Positions 6,659 to 12,074 of a stretch of DNA of 12,342 bases are shown piece by piece. How positions within the stretch are numbered: position 1 is the stretch's first letter; each line of letters opens with the position of its first letter. Under the pieces are notes generated by a model. That model worked only from the letters and a program-made list of their open reading frames with translations. It did not search any database and was not told the origin of the DNA. This stretch comes from an uncultured Clostridia bacterium. Its GTDB lineage: Bacteria; Bacillota; Clostridia; Christensenellales; DTU072. The translations under genes were made by a program, and so were the position numbers. The stretch is from positions 1 to 12,342 of the forward strand of contig CAKRAY010000035.1 in assembly GCA_934296355.1 (NCBI GenBank), in the 5' to 3' direction.

Positions 6659-6689
6659 GTAACGTCACACGTTGCCGTGTGGCGCCGAG
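6659..6689. repeat. Short hairpin of the GCAACG family
   Basis: AACGT (6661-6665), CAC and ACGTT (6669-6673) form a perfect hairpin. CACAC and GTGTG (6666-6670, 6678-6682) form a competing one. The following GGCGCCGAGT recurs at 4718-4729 upstream of the reductase promoter. The patch lies between the divergent promoters of the VOC and membrane-protein genes. Confidence 0.5.
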
Positions 6690-6700
6690 TATTTTTGTAT

Positions 6701-6729
6701 TTGACAGTAACAATCTTTATTTGTATACT
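6701..6729 (+). promoter_or_regulatory. Promoter of the two-TM protein gene
   Basis: TTGACA (6701-6706), 17 bp and TATACT (6724-6729) form a near-perfect sigma-A promoter with a leader of about 48 nt to the ATG at 6783. Confidence 0.8.
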
Positions 6730-6782
6730 TTATTTGTATGATTTCATTAAGAATATTAAATAAAAGTTTATAAGGTAATAAG

Positions 6783-7334
6783 ATGAGCATAAATCAATTA
6801 GAATTGAGCTTTAAAGTTAAATATCCGGGAAGATTTTTTGACGGAATAAAGATAAAAATATCTACTTTCTTGCTTATATTTGTACTTGCCGTTACGGCGA
6901 TACTTATAGGAATATACTTCATTTCTTGGGATTACGGCAGGGTAATAACGCAATGGAGCATAATTATAGGCATTATTTTGGTAGGAATAGGCGTTGTAGG
7001 CGCGTTTTGTTCTCCTTTTATCGGTCTGTTTACCGGGTTTAATCGCGGGTTTAAGGGCAGGATGAAAATAGAGTTTATTAAAGACGGAACTACAAGTAAG
7101 TGGCAGTTTTTCTTAAAAGGCGAGAAAAAAAACGGCATTTTTACCGATAGCGGAGAGGTAAATACGATTAATCTAAAGGGAAAAGTCGCGGTTTTAAGCA
7201 CACTTAACGGTAAGGACTATTACATTCCGCAAAAAGCGATTGGCGGCGGAGATTGGCAAAGACTGCTCGAAATAGAAAAAGAAGTGCGAGAATATCGCAT
7301 AGAAGAAACCAAAAAGCGTATGCAAAGAAAATAA
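6783..7334 (+). CDS. Two-TM membrane protein, possibly YcxB-like
   Basis: A 183-residue protein. Residues 1-25 are a short beta-like cytoplasmic start. Two strongly hydrophobic helices follow at about 26-48 and 57-83. A soluble domain of about 90 residues contains KDYYIPQKAI (144-153), and the protein ends in a charged helix (157-183). This plan (two helices near the N-terminus, then a small beta-rich domain with a Y-I-P-x-K segment and an end helix) resembles the YcxB family, whose function is not established. The assignment is from architecture only. AAGG lies 7 nt before the ATG, and the gene has its own promoter. It runs into the UGM-like gene tail to tail with 9 nt between stop codons. 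Confidence 0.65.
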   Translation: MSINQLELSFKVKYPGRFFDGIKIKISTFLLIFVLAVTAILIGIYFISWDYGRVITQWSIIIGIILVGIGVVGAFCSPFIGLFTGFNRGFKGRMKIEFIKDGTTSKWQFFLKGEKKNGIFTDSGEVNTINLKGKVAVLSTLNGKDYYIPQKAIGGGDWQRLLEIEKEVREYRIEETKKRMQRK

Positions 7335-7343
7335 AAAAAGCAA

Positions 7344-8000
7344 TCACTTTAAGCCTTCTTTTTCCGCGTATGAAAAAGCGGAAAGAATGACTTTATCCAT
7401 ATCGTAATATTTATACTGACCGAGCCTACCGCCGAAAATCACGTTTTTTTCGGAAGCGGCGAGAGAAGAGTATTTTTCGTAAAGAGCGTTGTTTTTTTCG
7501 TCGTTTACGGGGTAGTACGGTTCGCTACCCTCTTGCCATTCTTGGGAATATTCGTAACTTACCACGGTTTTCGGCTGAGTTCCGTACTCGAAATGCTTAT
7601 GCTCGATACACCTCGTGTAAGGCGTTTCTCTGTCGGTATAGTTCATTACCGCCACGCCTTGGAAATTGGGCGTGTCCAAAATTTTCGTGTCGAACCGCAC
7701 CGTTCTGTACTGTAAATGTCCGTACTTAAACCCGAAAAACTCGTCTATCGCCCCCGTAAAAACGGTTTTTTTACTCGTTGCGAACGGATTTTTAATAAAA
7801 TCGAAGTAATCGATATTCGTTTTTACGTCCGCGCCGTAACGGTGTACGTTGATGTCCTCGATAAGTTCGGTGTAGACGTTTCCGCCGATATGCGGGCGTT
7901 TTTCTAAGACCAATACGCTCTTTCCGCTTTTTAATGCGTAGTAGGAAAAAACCGCCCCGAACAGACCGCTCCCGACGACCAAATAATCGTAATTTTTCAA
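7344..8000 (-). CDS. glf: UDP-galactopyranose mutase with internal deletion
   Basis: A 218-residue protein against about 370 for the family. UGM interconverts UDP-galactopyranose and UDP-galactofuranose with reduced FAD. Residues 1-57 match the UGM N-terminus: GSGLFG (10-15), Glu33, HIGGN (37-41) and NVHRYGA (51-57). Residues 58-218 match the C-terminal half from DVKTNIDYF onward, with VFTGAIDEFF (80-89), TPYTRCIEHKHFEYG (126-140, Arg130 being the catalytic-Arg counterpart), EPYYPVNDEKNNA (160-172) and YKYYDMD (196-202). About 150 residues between GA and DVKT are missing, covering the helical domain, the mobile loop with the other conserved Arg and the substrate-stacking Trp. FAD-binding parts remain and the frame is intact. 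It starts with TTG, with AAGGAG 13 nt upstream, 22 nt after the TIR-methyltransferase stop, so it is likely cotranscribed. Mutase activity is unlikely; it could be a decaying gene or a repurposed flavoprotein. Confidence 0.85.
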   Translation of the reverse strand: MKNYDYLVVGSGLFGAVFSYYALKSGKSVLVLEKRPHIGGNVYTELIEDINVHRYGADVKTNIDYFDFIKNPFATSKKTVFTGAIDEFFGFKYGHLQYRTVRFDTKILDTPNFQGVAVMNYTDRETPYTRCIEHKHFEYGTQPKTVVSYEYSQEWQEGSEPYYPVNDEKNNALYEKYSSLAASEKNVIFGGRLGQYKYYDMDKVILSAFSYAEKEGLK

Positions 8001-8022
8001 GATTTAATAAAAACTCCTTAAA

Positions 8023-9369
8023 CTATTTTTTTCGAGCAACCGCCACGAAATCGACTTCCTGATACCAGAACGAGTCGTTGCCAAAAAGCGTTTCGAGTTT
8101 TTTCAATGCGTAATCCATCCAGTCGAGACTGTTTTTGTATTCCATATTCCCGGGATCTTTGTCGAGCATATTTTTTAAGTAGTTTCTTCTGTATGCGAAA
8201 CGTTCGTCGAAAACGTCCATTCTCTCGTCAAAATCGAGAGTAGAAATTTCTTTGACGTAATTCATCATTTTTATTTGTTTATAACCGGAAGTATATAGTT
8301 GGAAATAAATTCGTCTTCCGTTGTGTCTATCCGAAATTCCCGGCGTAGACAAGTGCTTATCGATGATTTTCTGCACTAAACCGTCGTCGTTATACGCGAT
8401 AACGCTGCCGTCGTCCGAACCTCTCACTATAATGTACCCGTCGGGAGATAAGAACTTTCTTACCGTCCTAAGCGCTTTAATCGGGTCGTTAAGGTGGTGT
8501 ATGAAGAGAGTGGCGATGATTATATCGAAACTCTCTATGCCGTTTTCTTCCATAACTCGCTCCATCTCGTCTTGGAACGAAGAATCCTCTACGGTAACGA
8601 CCGCGTAATTAAAGTTATCGGGTTTATTGTACTTCTTCGCGTACTCTATGCACGCCTCTTGTCTGTCTATACCGAGTACGGAAACGTTGTCGAACTCTCC
8701 GAACCTATCTTTGGTAACGTACCCGTACGCGCAACCTAAGTCGAGAACGTTGATTTTATTCTTTCCCTTTAAGCCGTCCATCGCGTAGTAAATCGCGGGC
8801 ATATCTGCGGCGCGAGTGTTTTCCGCTTGAATTTTCAACCGCCTGTGTTCGTTGTGCGCCGTGGGATTATAGGAAGAGTGTATTCCGTCATCACGGGTTT
8901 TAGGCTCTTGAAAATCGGATTTTTGACCCCTATTCAAGTGGTTTTTGATAAACTCGACAACCTTGCTTACGTCGTCTTTGTCGCAACAAAAAGTTTCTTG
9001 ATTTCTTAATGCGATAGGGCGGTCTTTCCTTTCTATGGAAGAGTGAAGGTACGGGACGATTACGCCGTTCTTTTTATCTCCCGAAAGAATTTCCTCGTGG
9101 AAGGAGTTCCATTCGTATTTTACCCAACGCGAAGTGATGTTATTTAAGGAGCAACCGATGAGGACTAAAACGTCGGTTTCGTCCAACGCGCGTTCGATAG
9201 CGTCCTTATAAGCGACCTCGCCGAATTCCATCAAGGTTACGTTACTGAAAAACGTGGGTATGTTTTCGGCGACGAGGGCGGCGTAAAGTCTGCTTGCGAT
9301 TTCGCTTTCTTCGGACCTTGTGCCGTCGGCGTTAGTGTTTTTGAAAGATAAAAAAACTTTGTTCGTCAT
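8023..9369 (-). CDS. TIR domain fused to class I methyltransferase
   Basis: A 448-residue two-domain protein. Residues 1-145 are a TIR domain: KVFLSFKNTN (4-13) is box 1, FGEVAYKDAIERALDETDVLVLIG (49-72) the middle and SRWVKYEW (80-87) the helix carrying the W-x-x-x-E motif. Glu86 is the likely catalytic glutamate of NAD-cleaving TIRs. A linker (about 146-205) leads to a Rossmann methyltransferase: VLDLGCAYG (208-216) binds SAM, GIDRQ (233-237) holds the acidic ribose contact and FDIIIATLFIHHL (281-293) is motif IV. The final ~100 residues are charged and helical. TIR enzymes act in bacterial antiphage defence (Thoeris and similar); the methylated substrate is unknown. AAGGAG lies 12 nt before the ATG. 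The gene has its own promoter and precedes the shortened UGM gene. A glycan or small-molecule methyltransferase role is the main alternative. Confidence 0.9.
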   Translation of the reverse strand: MTNKVFLSFKNTNADGTRSEESEIASRLYAALVAENIPTFFSNVTLMEFGEVAYKDAIERALDETDVLVLIGCSLNNITSRWVKYEWNSFHEEILSGDKKNGVIVPYLHSSIERKDRPIALRNQETFCCDKDDVSKVVEFIKNHLNRGQKSDFQEPKTRDDGIHSSYNPTAHNEHRRLKIQAENTRAADMPAIYYAMDGLKGKNKINVLDLGCAYGYVTKDRFGEFDNVSVLGIDRQEACIEYAKKYNKPDNFNYAVVTVEDSSFQDEMERVMEENGIESFDIIIATLFIHHLNDPIKALRTVRKFLSPDGYIIVRGSDDGSVIAYNDDGLVQKIIDKHLSTPGISDRHNGRRIYFQLYTSGYKQIKMMNYVKEISTLDFDERMDVFDERFAYRRNYLKNMLDKDPGNMEYKNSLDWMDYALKKLETLFGNDSFWYQEVDFVAVARKK

Positions 9370-9392
9370 ATTTATTATTAACTCCTTAAATA

Positions 9393-9421
9393 ATTATATA
9401 ATAACGAAAACCAATTTTCAA
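9393..9421 (-). promoter_or_regulatory. Promoter of the TIR-methyltransferase operon
   Basis: On the minus strand TTGAAA (9421-9416), 17 bp and TATAAT (9398-9393) form a strong sigma-A promoter, with AAGGAG and the ATG at 9369 just downstream. Confidence 0.75.
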
Positions 9422-9453
9422 TAAAAGAATATGAAGAAGGAAAAAATAAATAA

Positions 9454-9588
9454 CAGTACATAAAAGACGGCGCGGGAAAGAAGGAAAAGATATATAAAAA
9501 ATGCAAAGGCGAAGTCAAAAGCACGATTTATATAGAGGAAAGCAAAAATATTGCGGAAACGCTTGCAAAAAACAAAAAAAGAATATAA
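9454..9588 (+). pseudogene. Possible 3' remnant of a small coding gene
   Basis: An open frame of 44 codons has no start codon and ends in TAA at 9586-9588. It reads as a basic, protein-like tail, with IYIEESKNIAETLAKNKKRI as its end. An ATG at 9431 opens a 10-codon frame that would join it after a frameshift. It overlaps the tRNA promoter. Chance is possible because the region is A-rich. Confidence 0.2.
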
Positions 9589-9591
9589 AAT
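9563..9591 (+). promoter_or_regulatory. tRNA-Pro promoter
   Basis: TTGCAA (9563-9568), 17 bp and TAAAAT (9586-9591) lie so that transcription should begin around 9598, about 11 nt before the mature tRNA end. Confidence 0.6.
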
Positions 9592-9608
9592 ATGTATGCT
9601 AAGAAAAA

Positions 9609-9685
9609 CGGGGTGTAGCGCAGTTTGGTAGCGCGCTTGGTTCGGGACCAAGAGGCCGCTGGTTCAAGTCCAGTCACTCCGACCA
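9609..9685 (+). tRNA. tRNA-Pro(CGG)
   Basis: A complete 77-nt cloverleaf. Acceptor CGGGGTG (9609-9615) pairs with CACTCCG (9675-9681). The D stem is GCGC/GCGC, the anticodon stem CTTGG/CCAAG around TTCGGGA with anticodon CGG (9643-9645), and the T arm carries TTCAAGT. CCA is encoded (9683-9685). CGG reads CCG proline codons. Confidence 0.95.
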
Positions 9686-9714
9686 AAAAACAAGTCTTTA
9701 TGGCTTGTTTTTTT
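9685..9714 (+). terminator. Intrinsic terminator of tRNA-Pro
   Basis: AAAAAACAAG (9685-9694) pairs perfectly with CTTGTTTTTT (9704-9713) around a 9-nt loop and ends in a run of seven T. It starts at the last A of the tRNA CCA. Confidence 0.85.
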
Positions 9715-9860
9715 ATATTCCGGCACGAACCAAGCGCGCGTAAATAAAGGGGACCCCAAAAAACAAACTGCTTTTTGGGGAGAGGAAAAACGAAGTGAAA
9801 AGCGAACGTCTTACTAAGCGTAAGCGAGTAAGAACGGAGAAAAAGCGCACGTTTTGACGA
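9715..9860 (+). other. Hairpin-rich interval between tRNA and its partial copy
   Basis: No gene was found. CGAACCAAGCGCGC (9726-9739) is the exact reverse complement of tRNA positions 9631-9644. CCCCAAAAA (9754-9762) pairs with TTTTTGGGG (9772-9780) as a 9-bp stem, and GGGGACCCC (9749-9757) is an alternative small hairpin. CTTACT (9810-9815) pairs with AGTAAG (9827-9832). The interval looks like the residue of an integrated segment. Confidence 0.6.
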
Positions 9861-9907
9861 GGTTCGGGACCAAGAGGCCGCTGGTTCAAGTCCAGTCACT
9901 CCGACCA
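9861..9907 (+). pseudogene. Partial tRNA-Pro copy (3' 47 bp), attachment-site-like
   Basis: Identical to 9639-9685 over 47 bp, from the end of the anticodon stem through the encoded CCA. It lacks the acceptor 5' strand and D arm, so it cannot be a tRNA. Integrases that use tRNA genes leave such 3' tRNA duplications as attL and attR. The structured repeat cluster starts 3 nt later. Confidence 0.8.
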
Positions 9908-9910
9908 TTC

Positions 9911-10009
9911 GGTGCCAGTCGTTCGGCGGGTACTTATAGCAGTCAAAAAGAGGTCGATGACCTCTTTTTTTTGTACTAATGCGTACTGTTAACCGCCGAA
10001 GCACCGACT
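9911..10009 (+). repeat. S-type stem-loop repeat, complete (GGTGC type)
   Basis: The outer stem is GGTGC (9911-9915) with GCACC (10001-10005). The middle stem is TTCGGCGG (9922-9929) with CCGCCGAA (9993-10000). The inner stem is GTAC (9930-9933) with GTAC (9973-9976), and the apical hairpin is AGAGGTC (9949-9955) with GACCTCT (9959-9965). The left-arm bulge CAGTCG (9916-9921), CAGTC (9940-9944) and terminal GACT are shared with 113-212, while the stem sequences are different. Confidence 0.85.
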
Positions 10010-10085
10010 AATAAGGAACTCTCTCGTACCTCGCTCGTTGAGTACAGTTCGTAAGGCGTTCCCCCTTACTATATCCCCCTAAGGG
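10010..10085 (+). repeat. B module of composite repeat, diverged copy
   Basis: It starts AATAAGGAA like 213-292, but the AAGCCGT/ACGGCTT stem is replaced by a different sequence with ACTC (10018-10021) and GAGT (10040-10043). From AGTTCGTAAGGCGTTCCCCC onward it matches 213-292 almost base for base. Confidence 0.7.
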
Positions 10086-10117
10086 GAAATTGTGAAAAGT
10101 GTCATTTCCACAATTTC
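10086..10117 (+). repeat. Composite-repeat hairpin 3 (GAAATTGTG/CACAATTTC)
   Basis: A perfect 9-bp stem (10086-10094 with 10109-10117), counterpart of 292-323. The sequence after it (GTATTATA) matches 324-331. Confidence 0.8.
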
Positions 10118-10127
10118 GTATTATAAC

Positions 10128-10215
10128 GGTACCAGTCGCAAGGGGGCATTACATTACAGTCGAAAAACAAGTTTTTCTTTGTGTAATTCCATTTGTTTCC
10201 CCCTTGGTACCGACT
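10128..10215 (+). repeat. S-type stem-loop repeat (GGTACC type)
   Basis: GGTACC (10128-10133) pairs with GGTACC (10206-10211), AAGGGGG (10140-10146) with CCCCCTT (10199-10205), and ATTACA with TGTAAT. The arms equal those of 113-212, but the apical hairpin is GAAAAAC (10162-10168) with GTTTTTC (10171-10177) instead of GGTCG/CGACC. Confidence 0.85.
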
Positions 10216-10294
10216 TATAAGGAAGCCGTTACGTACCTTACGGCTTATTATCTAAGTTCGTAAGGCTTTCCCCCTTACTGTATCCCCCTAAAGG
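10216..10294 (+). repeat. B module of composite repeat, copy 4
   Basis: Nearly identical to 213-292, with the AAGCCGT/ACGGCTT stem and the C-rich tail; CCTAAAGGG replaces CCTAAGGGG. Confidence 0.8.
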
Positions 10295-10326
10295 GAAATT
10301 GTGAAAAGTGTCATTTCCACAATTTC
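10295..10326 (+). repeat. Composite-repeat hairpin 3, third copy
   Basis: GAAATTGTG (10295-10303) pairs perfectly with CACAATTTC (10318-10326), as at 10086-10117. Confidence 0.8.
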
Positions 10327-10352
10327 GTATTTTTGCCGTAAACTTTCTCTCT

Positions 10353-10470
10353 TTTTTTTAGATAAAAGTTCTTATGCGAGTATATGCCTATAAAAGAACA
10401 CGGTTCATTCGCGTAACTGCGATGCAACGTGCGTACGTTGCAAAAGCGTCGTTTTCGTATTTCCGTATTT
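10353..10470 (+). repeat. C module plus GCAACGT hairpin, copy 2
   Basis: TTTAGATAAAA is followed by GTTCTT (10368-10373) and AAGAAC (10394-10399), a 6-bp stem. Next come a GGTTCATTCGCG box and the hairpin GCAACGT (10424-10430) / ACGTTGC (10435-10441). It ends AAAAGCGTCGTTTTCGTATT, shared with the loop of hairpin 3 at 301-320 and with 12326-12342. Confidence 0.75.
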
Positions 10471-10540
10471 GTTATAAACAGAATTTTGACCGTTTGAAAA
10501 AAGGTTTTATCCGCGAAGGGGGGAAATTATGAGAAAAGAG

Positions 10541-10593
10541 AGAATTGTTAAGGAGAGGGATTGAGATATTCCCTCTCCTTGACTTCTAATTCT
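10541..10593. repeat. Long perfect inverted repeat
   Basis: AAGGAGAGGGA (10550-10560) pairs with TCCCTCTCCTT (10570-10580) around 9 nt. It is enclosed by AGAATT (10541-10546) and AATTCT (10588-10593). No T-tract terminator signature follows. The preceding 10471-10540 shows no feature. Confidence 0.75.
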
Positions 10594-10630
10594 TTTATAT
10601 CCGCTTTCTTTTTCGTTAGAAAAAACGTGC

Positions 10631-10677
10631 TGGGTGCAAGCCCGCTTCGGAAGCAACGCACGGGCGTTGCATCCCGG
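10631..10677. repeat. Multi-hairpin patch with GCAACGC stem
   Basis: GCAACGC (10653-10659) pairs with GCGTTGC (10664-10670). GCTTC (10644-10648) pairs with GAAGC (10650-10654), overlapping it slightly. GGGTGC and GCATCCC could close the whole patch with one bulge. Confidence 0.5.
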
Positions 10678-10707
10678 TATCACGATTTATCGTATTGCTT
10701 GTATAAC

Positions 10708-10724
10708 CTTATCGCCGCGATAAG
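10708..10724. repeat. Short perfect hairpin
   Basis: CTTATCG (10708-10714), CCG and CGATAAG (10718-10724) form a 7-bp hairpin with a 3-nt loop. Confidence 0.6.
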
Positions 10725-10745
10725 ACCTTATTGCTTCAAATGCGG

Positions 10746-10766
10746 GCAGAGGCACTCTGCTTTTTT
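10746..10766 (+). terminator. Terminator-like hairpin with T tract
   Basis: GCAGAG (10746-10751), GCA and CTCTGC (10755-10760) are followed by six T. It looks like a classical intrinsic terminator on the plus strand, yet no plus-strand gene lies upstream. Any transcript it ends would come from the repeat region itself. Confidence 0.6.
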
Positions 10767-10767
10767 G

Positions 10768-10796
10768 GTCACTTTTTTTTGGCTTAAAAAAGTGAC
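10768..10796. terminator. Perfect hairpin with A/T-rich inner stem
   Basis: GTCACTTTTTT (10768-10778) pairs perfectly with AAAAAAGTGAC (10786-10796). Being symmetric, it could act in either direction, but it lacks an external T tract. Confidence 0.5.
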
Positions 10797-10819
10797 TTCA
10801 AATAAAAAGTTCCTTATAA

Positions 10820-10856
10820 AATAACCTATATGCGGTTATTGGCGACCGATGGTCGC
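10820..10856. repeat. Two adjacent perfect hairpins
   Basis: AATAACC (10820-10826) pairs with GGTTATT (10834-10840), and GCGACC (10842-10847) with GGTCGC (10851-10856). They lie one base apart and just before the inverted S element. Confidence 0.6.
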
Positions 10857-10880
10857 ATTATACACCTCTCCGTCAGTCTA

Positions 10881-10960
10881 CGACTGGCACCGAAAAAAGA
10901 AAGAGGTCGCGATAACGACCTCTTTTGACTGTAATGTAATGCCCCCTTGCGACCGGTACC
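10881..10960 (-). repeat. Rearranged S-type repeat in inverse orientation
   Basis: Read on the minus strand it starts GGTACCGGTCGCAAGGGGGC and runs through CAGTC and the GAGGTCG/CGACCTC apical hairpin (10903-10922), like 113-170. Instead of the right arm it then enters GGTGCCAGTCG (10891-10881), the left arm of the other S type. It is a chimeric, broken copy. Confidence 0.7.
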
Positions 10961-10961
10961 G

Positions 10962-10975
10962 GCAACGCACGTTGC
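10962..10975. repeat. GCAACG hairpin at the 3' end of the DUF2804 gene
   Basis: GCAAC (10962-10966) and GTTGC (10971-10975) lie 3 nt past the stop codon of the gene at 10979. It belongs to the GCAACG hairpin family. There is no T tract, so termination is uncertain. Confidence 0.45.
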
Positions 10976-10978
10976 TTC

Positions 10979-12019
10979 TTACCACTTATTGTGGACTTTT
11001 TCGGCGAAGCCTAATTTATTGGAAACTTCGATGACGGTTCCGTCGTCGAGGGTTGCTTTTCCGGTAAAGTAGCCGAAGACTTGGTGCGGAATCATAGCGA
11101 AAACTTTCAAATCGAACGGTTCGTATCTGTCGAGGAGCGGCGTGAAATTCATCTCGAATCTGCCGTCGTTGGAAGTGAAAGTCCAGGGCGACATAAAGTC
11201 GTCGGCTCCGTCCTTTTGTGGAATGTTGAACGTTACTTCGTCGAGTTTGTGGCTTTTTCCGTTATAGAAAAGCATATTCTCGGTGGCTTGGTCGTTGTTG
11301 CCGAAGCCGTAACCGATATTCCAGCCGAACTTGCTTCCGTCGTCTAACACGCATTGCAAACTTCCCCAGTACCAAGTGTTGTCGTAAGTCCATACGCCGC
11401 GACCCCAATCGAGCGTGGCGAGCGCGCCGTTTTCTTTATTCAATTCGTACTTCTTGTCACCGAAAGTGAAATAGCCGTTTACTGTCATGCAGTTGATTTT
11501 TTGGTTATAGTAAAAGTGTCTCTTTTTGCTGAAAGGCGTTGCGATAACCATACTTTCTTCGGGTACGTCGGTAAGAGTAAGGTCGAAAGTTACGTCCGTG
11601 CCTTTCTTATCGAGGTTAGGATATTTTCCGTAAAGTTTACGAGTAATTCCGTCGTTAATGAACGTGAATTCCACTTTGCCGATTTTGAAAGCGACGTCGC
11701 CCGAAACGCTCGATAATGGCATATTCATTTTTCCCATAGGGAATAGAGTAATCGCGCTGTTAGTGTATTGCCAAACTTCCTTGAAGTCGATTACAGTCAT
11801 AGAAAGCGCGCCCACATAGCCCATATCCGCAACGGTAAGGCAAATAGCGCAATCGTCGTTGCCGACATAGTAGTAATCCCACTCCTTTAAGCGCGCCTTG
11901 TTCGCCGCAACGCTCTCTCTGTTATAATCCCATAAAAGTTTTTTGGCATAACCCGCTTCGGCAATGTTGCCGTCGTTGTTTAGTAATTTGGTAATTCTCG
12001 TAATTTCGTGTTGTTTCAT
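10979..12019 (-). CDS. DUF2804 family protein
   Basis: A 346-residue protein with the features of DUF2804: MKQHEITRITKLLNNDGN at the start, then RLKEWDYYYV (43-52), LDWGRGVW (203-210), TWYWGS (215-220), GYGFGNNDQATENML (236-250) and HQVFGYFTG (312-320). The many aromatic and Gly residues in alternating strands suggest an all-beta, lipocalin- or carbohydrate-binding-like fold. No signal peptide or TM segment is seen. The molecular role of the family is not established. The longer frame from 12103 is rejected: that codon is part of the -35 box. ATG at 12019 has GGAGAGG about 8 nt upstream. The gene stands alone between repeat clusters. Confidence 0.85.
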   Translation of the reverse strand: MKQHEITRITKLLNNDGNIAEAGYAKKLLWDYNRESVAANKARLKEWDYYYVGNDDCAICLTVADMGYVGALSMTVIDFKEVWQYTNSAITLFPMGKMNMPLSSVSGDVAFKIGKVEFTFINDGITRKLYGKYPNLDKKGTDVTFDLTLTDVPEESMVIATPFSKKRHFYYNQKINCMTVNGYFTFGDKKYELNKENGALATLDWGRGVWTYDNTWYWGSLQCVLDDGSKFGWNIGYGFGNNDQATENMLFYNGKSHKLDEVTFNIPQKDGADDFMSPWTFTSNDGRFEMNFTPLLDRYEPFDLKVFAMIPHQVFGYFTGKATLDDGTVIEVSNKLGFAEKVHNKW

Positions 12020-12074
12020 ATTCCGCCTCTCCGTTCCCTTTTTTATAAAAAAATGGAAATAATTATTATATTTA

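Noticed and set aside
9528..10004. 158-residue minus-strand ORF containing VGVTGLEPAASWSRT twice
   Set aside because: It is the antisense of the tRNA-Pro gene and its partial copy. This peptide is a well-known false annotation from tRNA complements.
10561..10824. 87-residue plus-strand ORF ending SAFLVTFFWLKKVTSNKK
   Set aside because: It is made from hairpin sequence (terminator and GTCAC/GTGAC inverted repeat), has no ribosome binding site and looks like a translated intergenic repeat.
10849..11034. 61-residue plus-strand ORF over the inverted S element
   Set aside because: It spans repeat sequence and the 3' end of the DUF2804 gene on the other strand.
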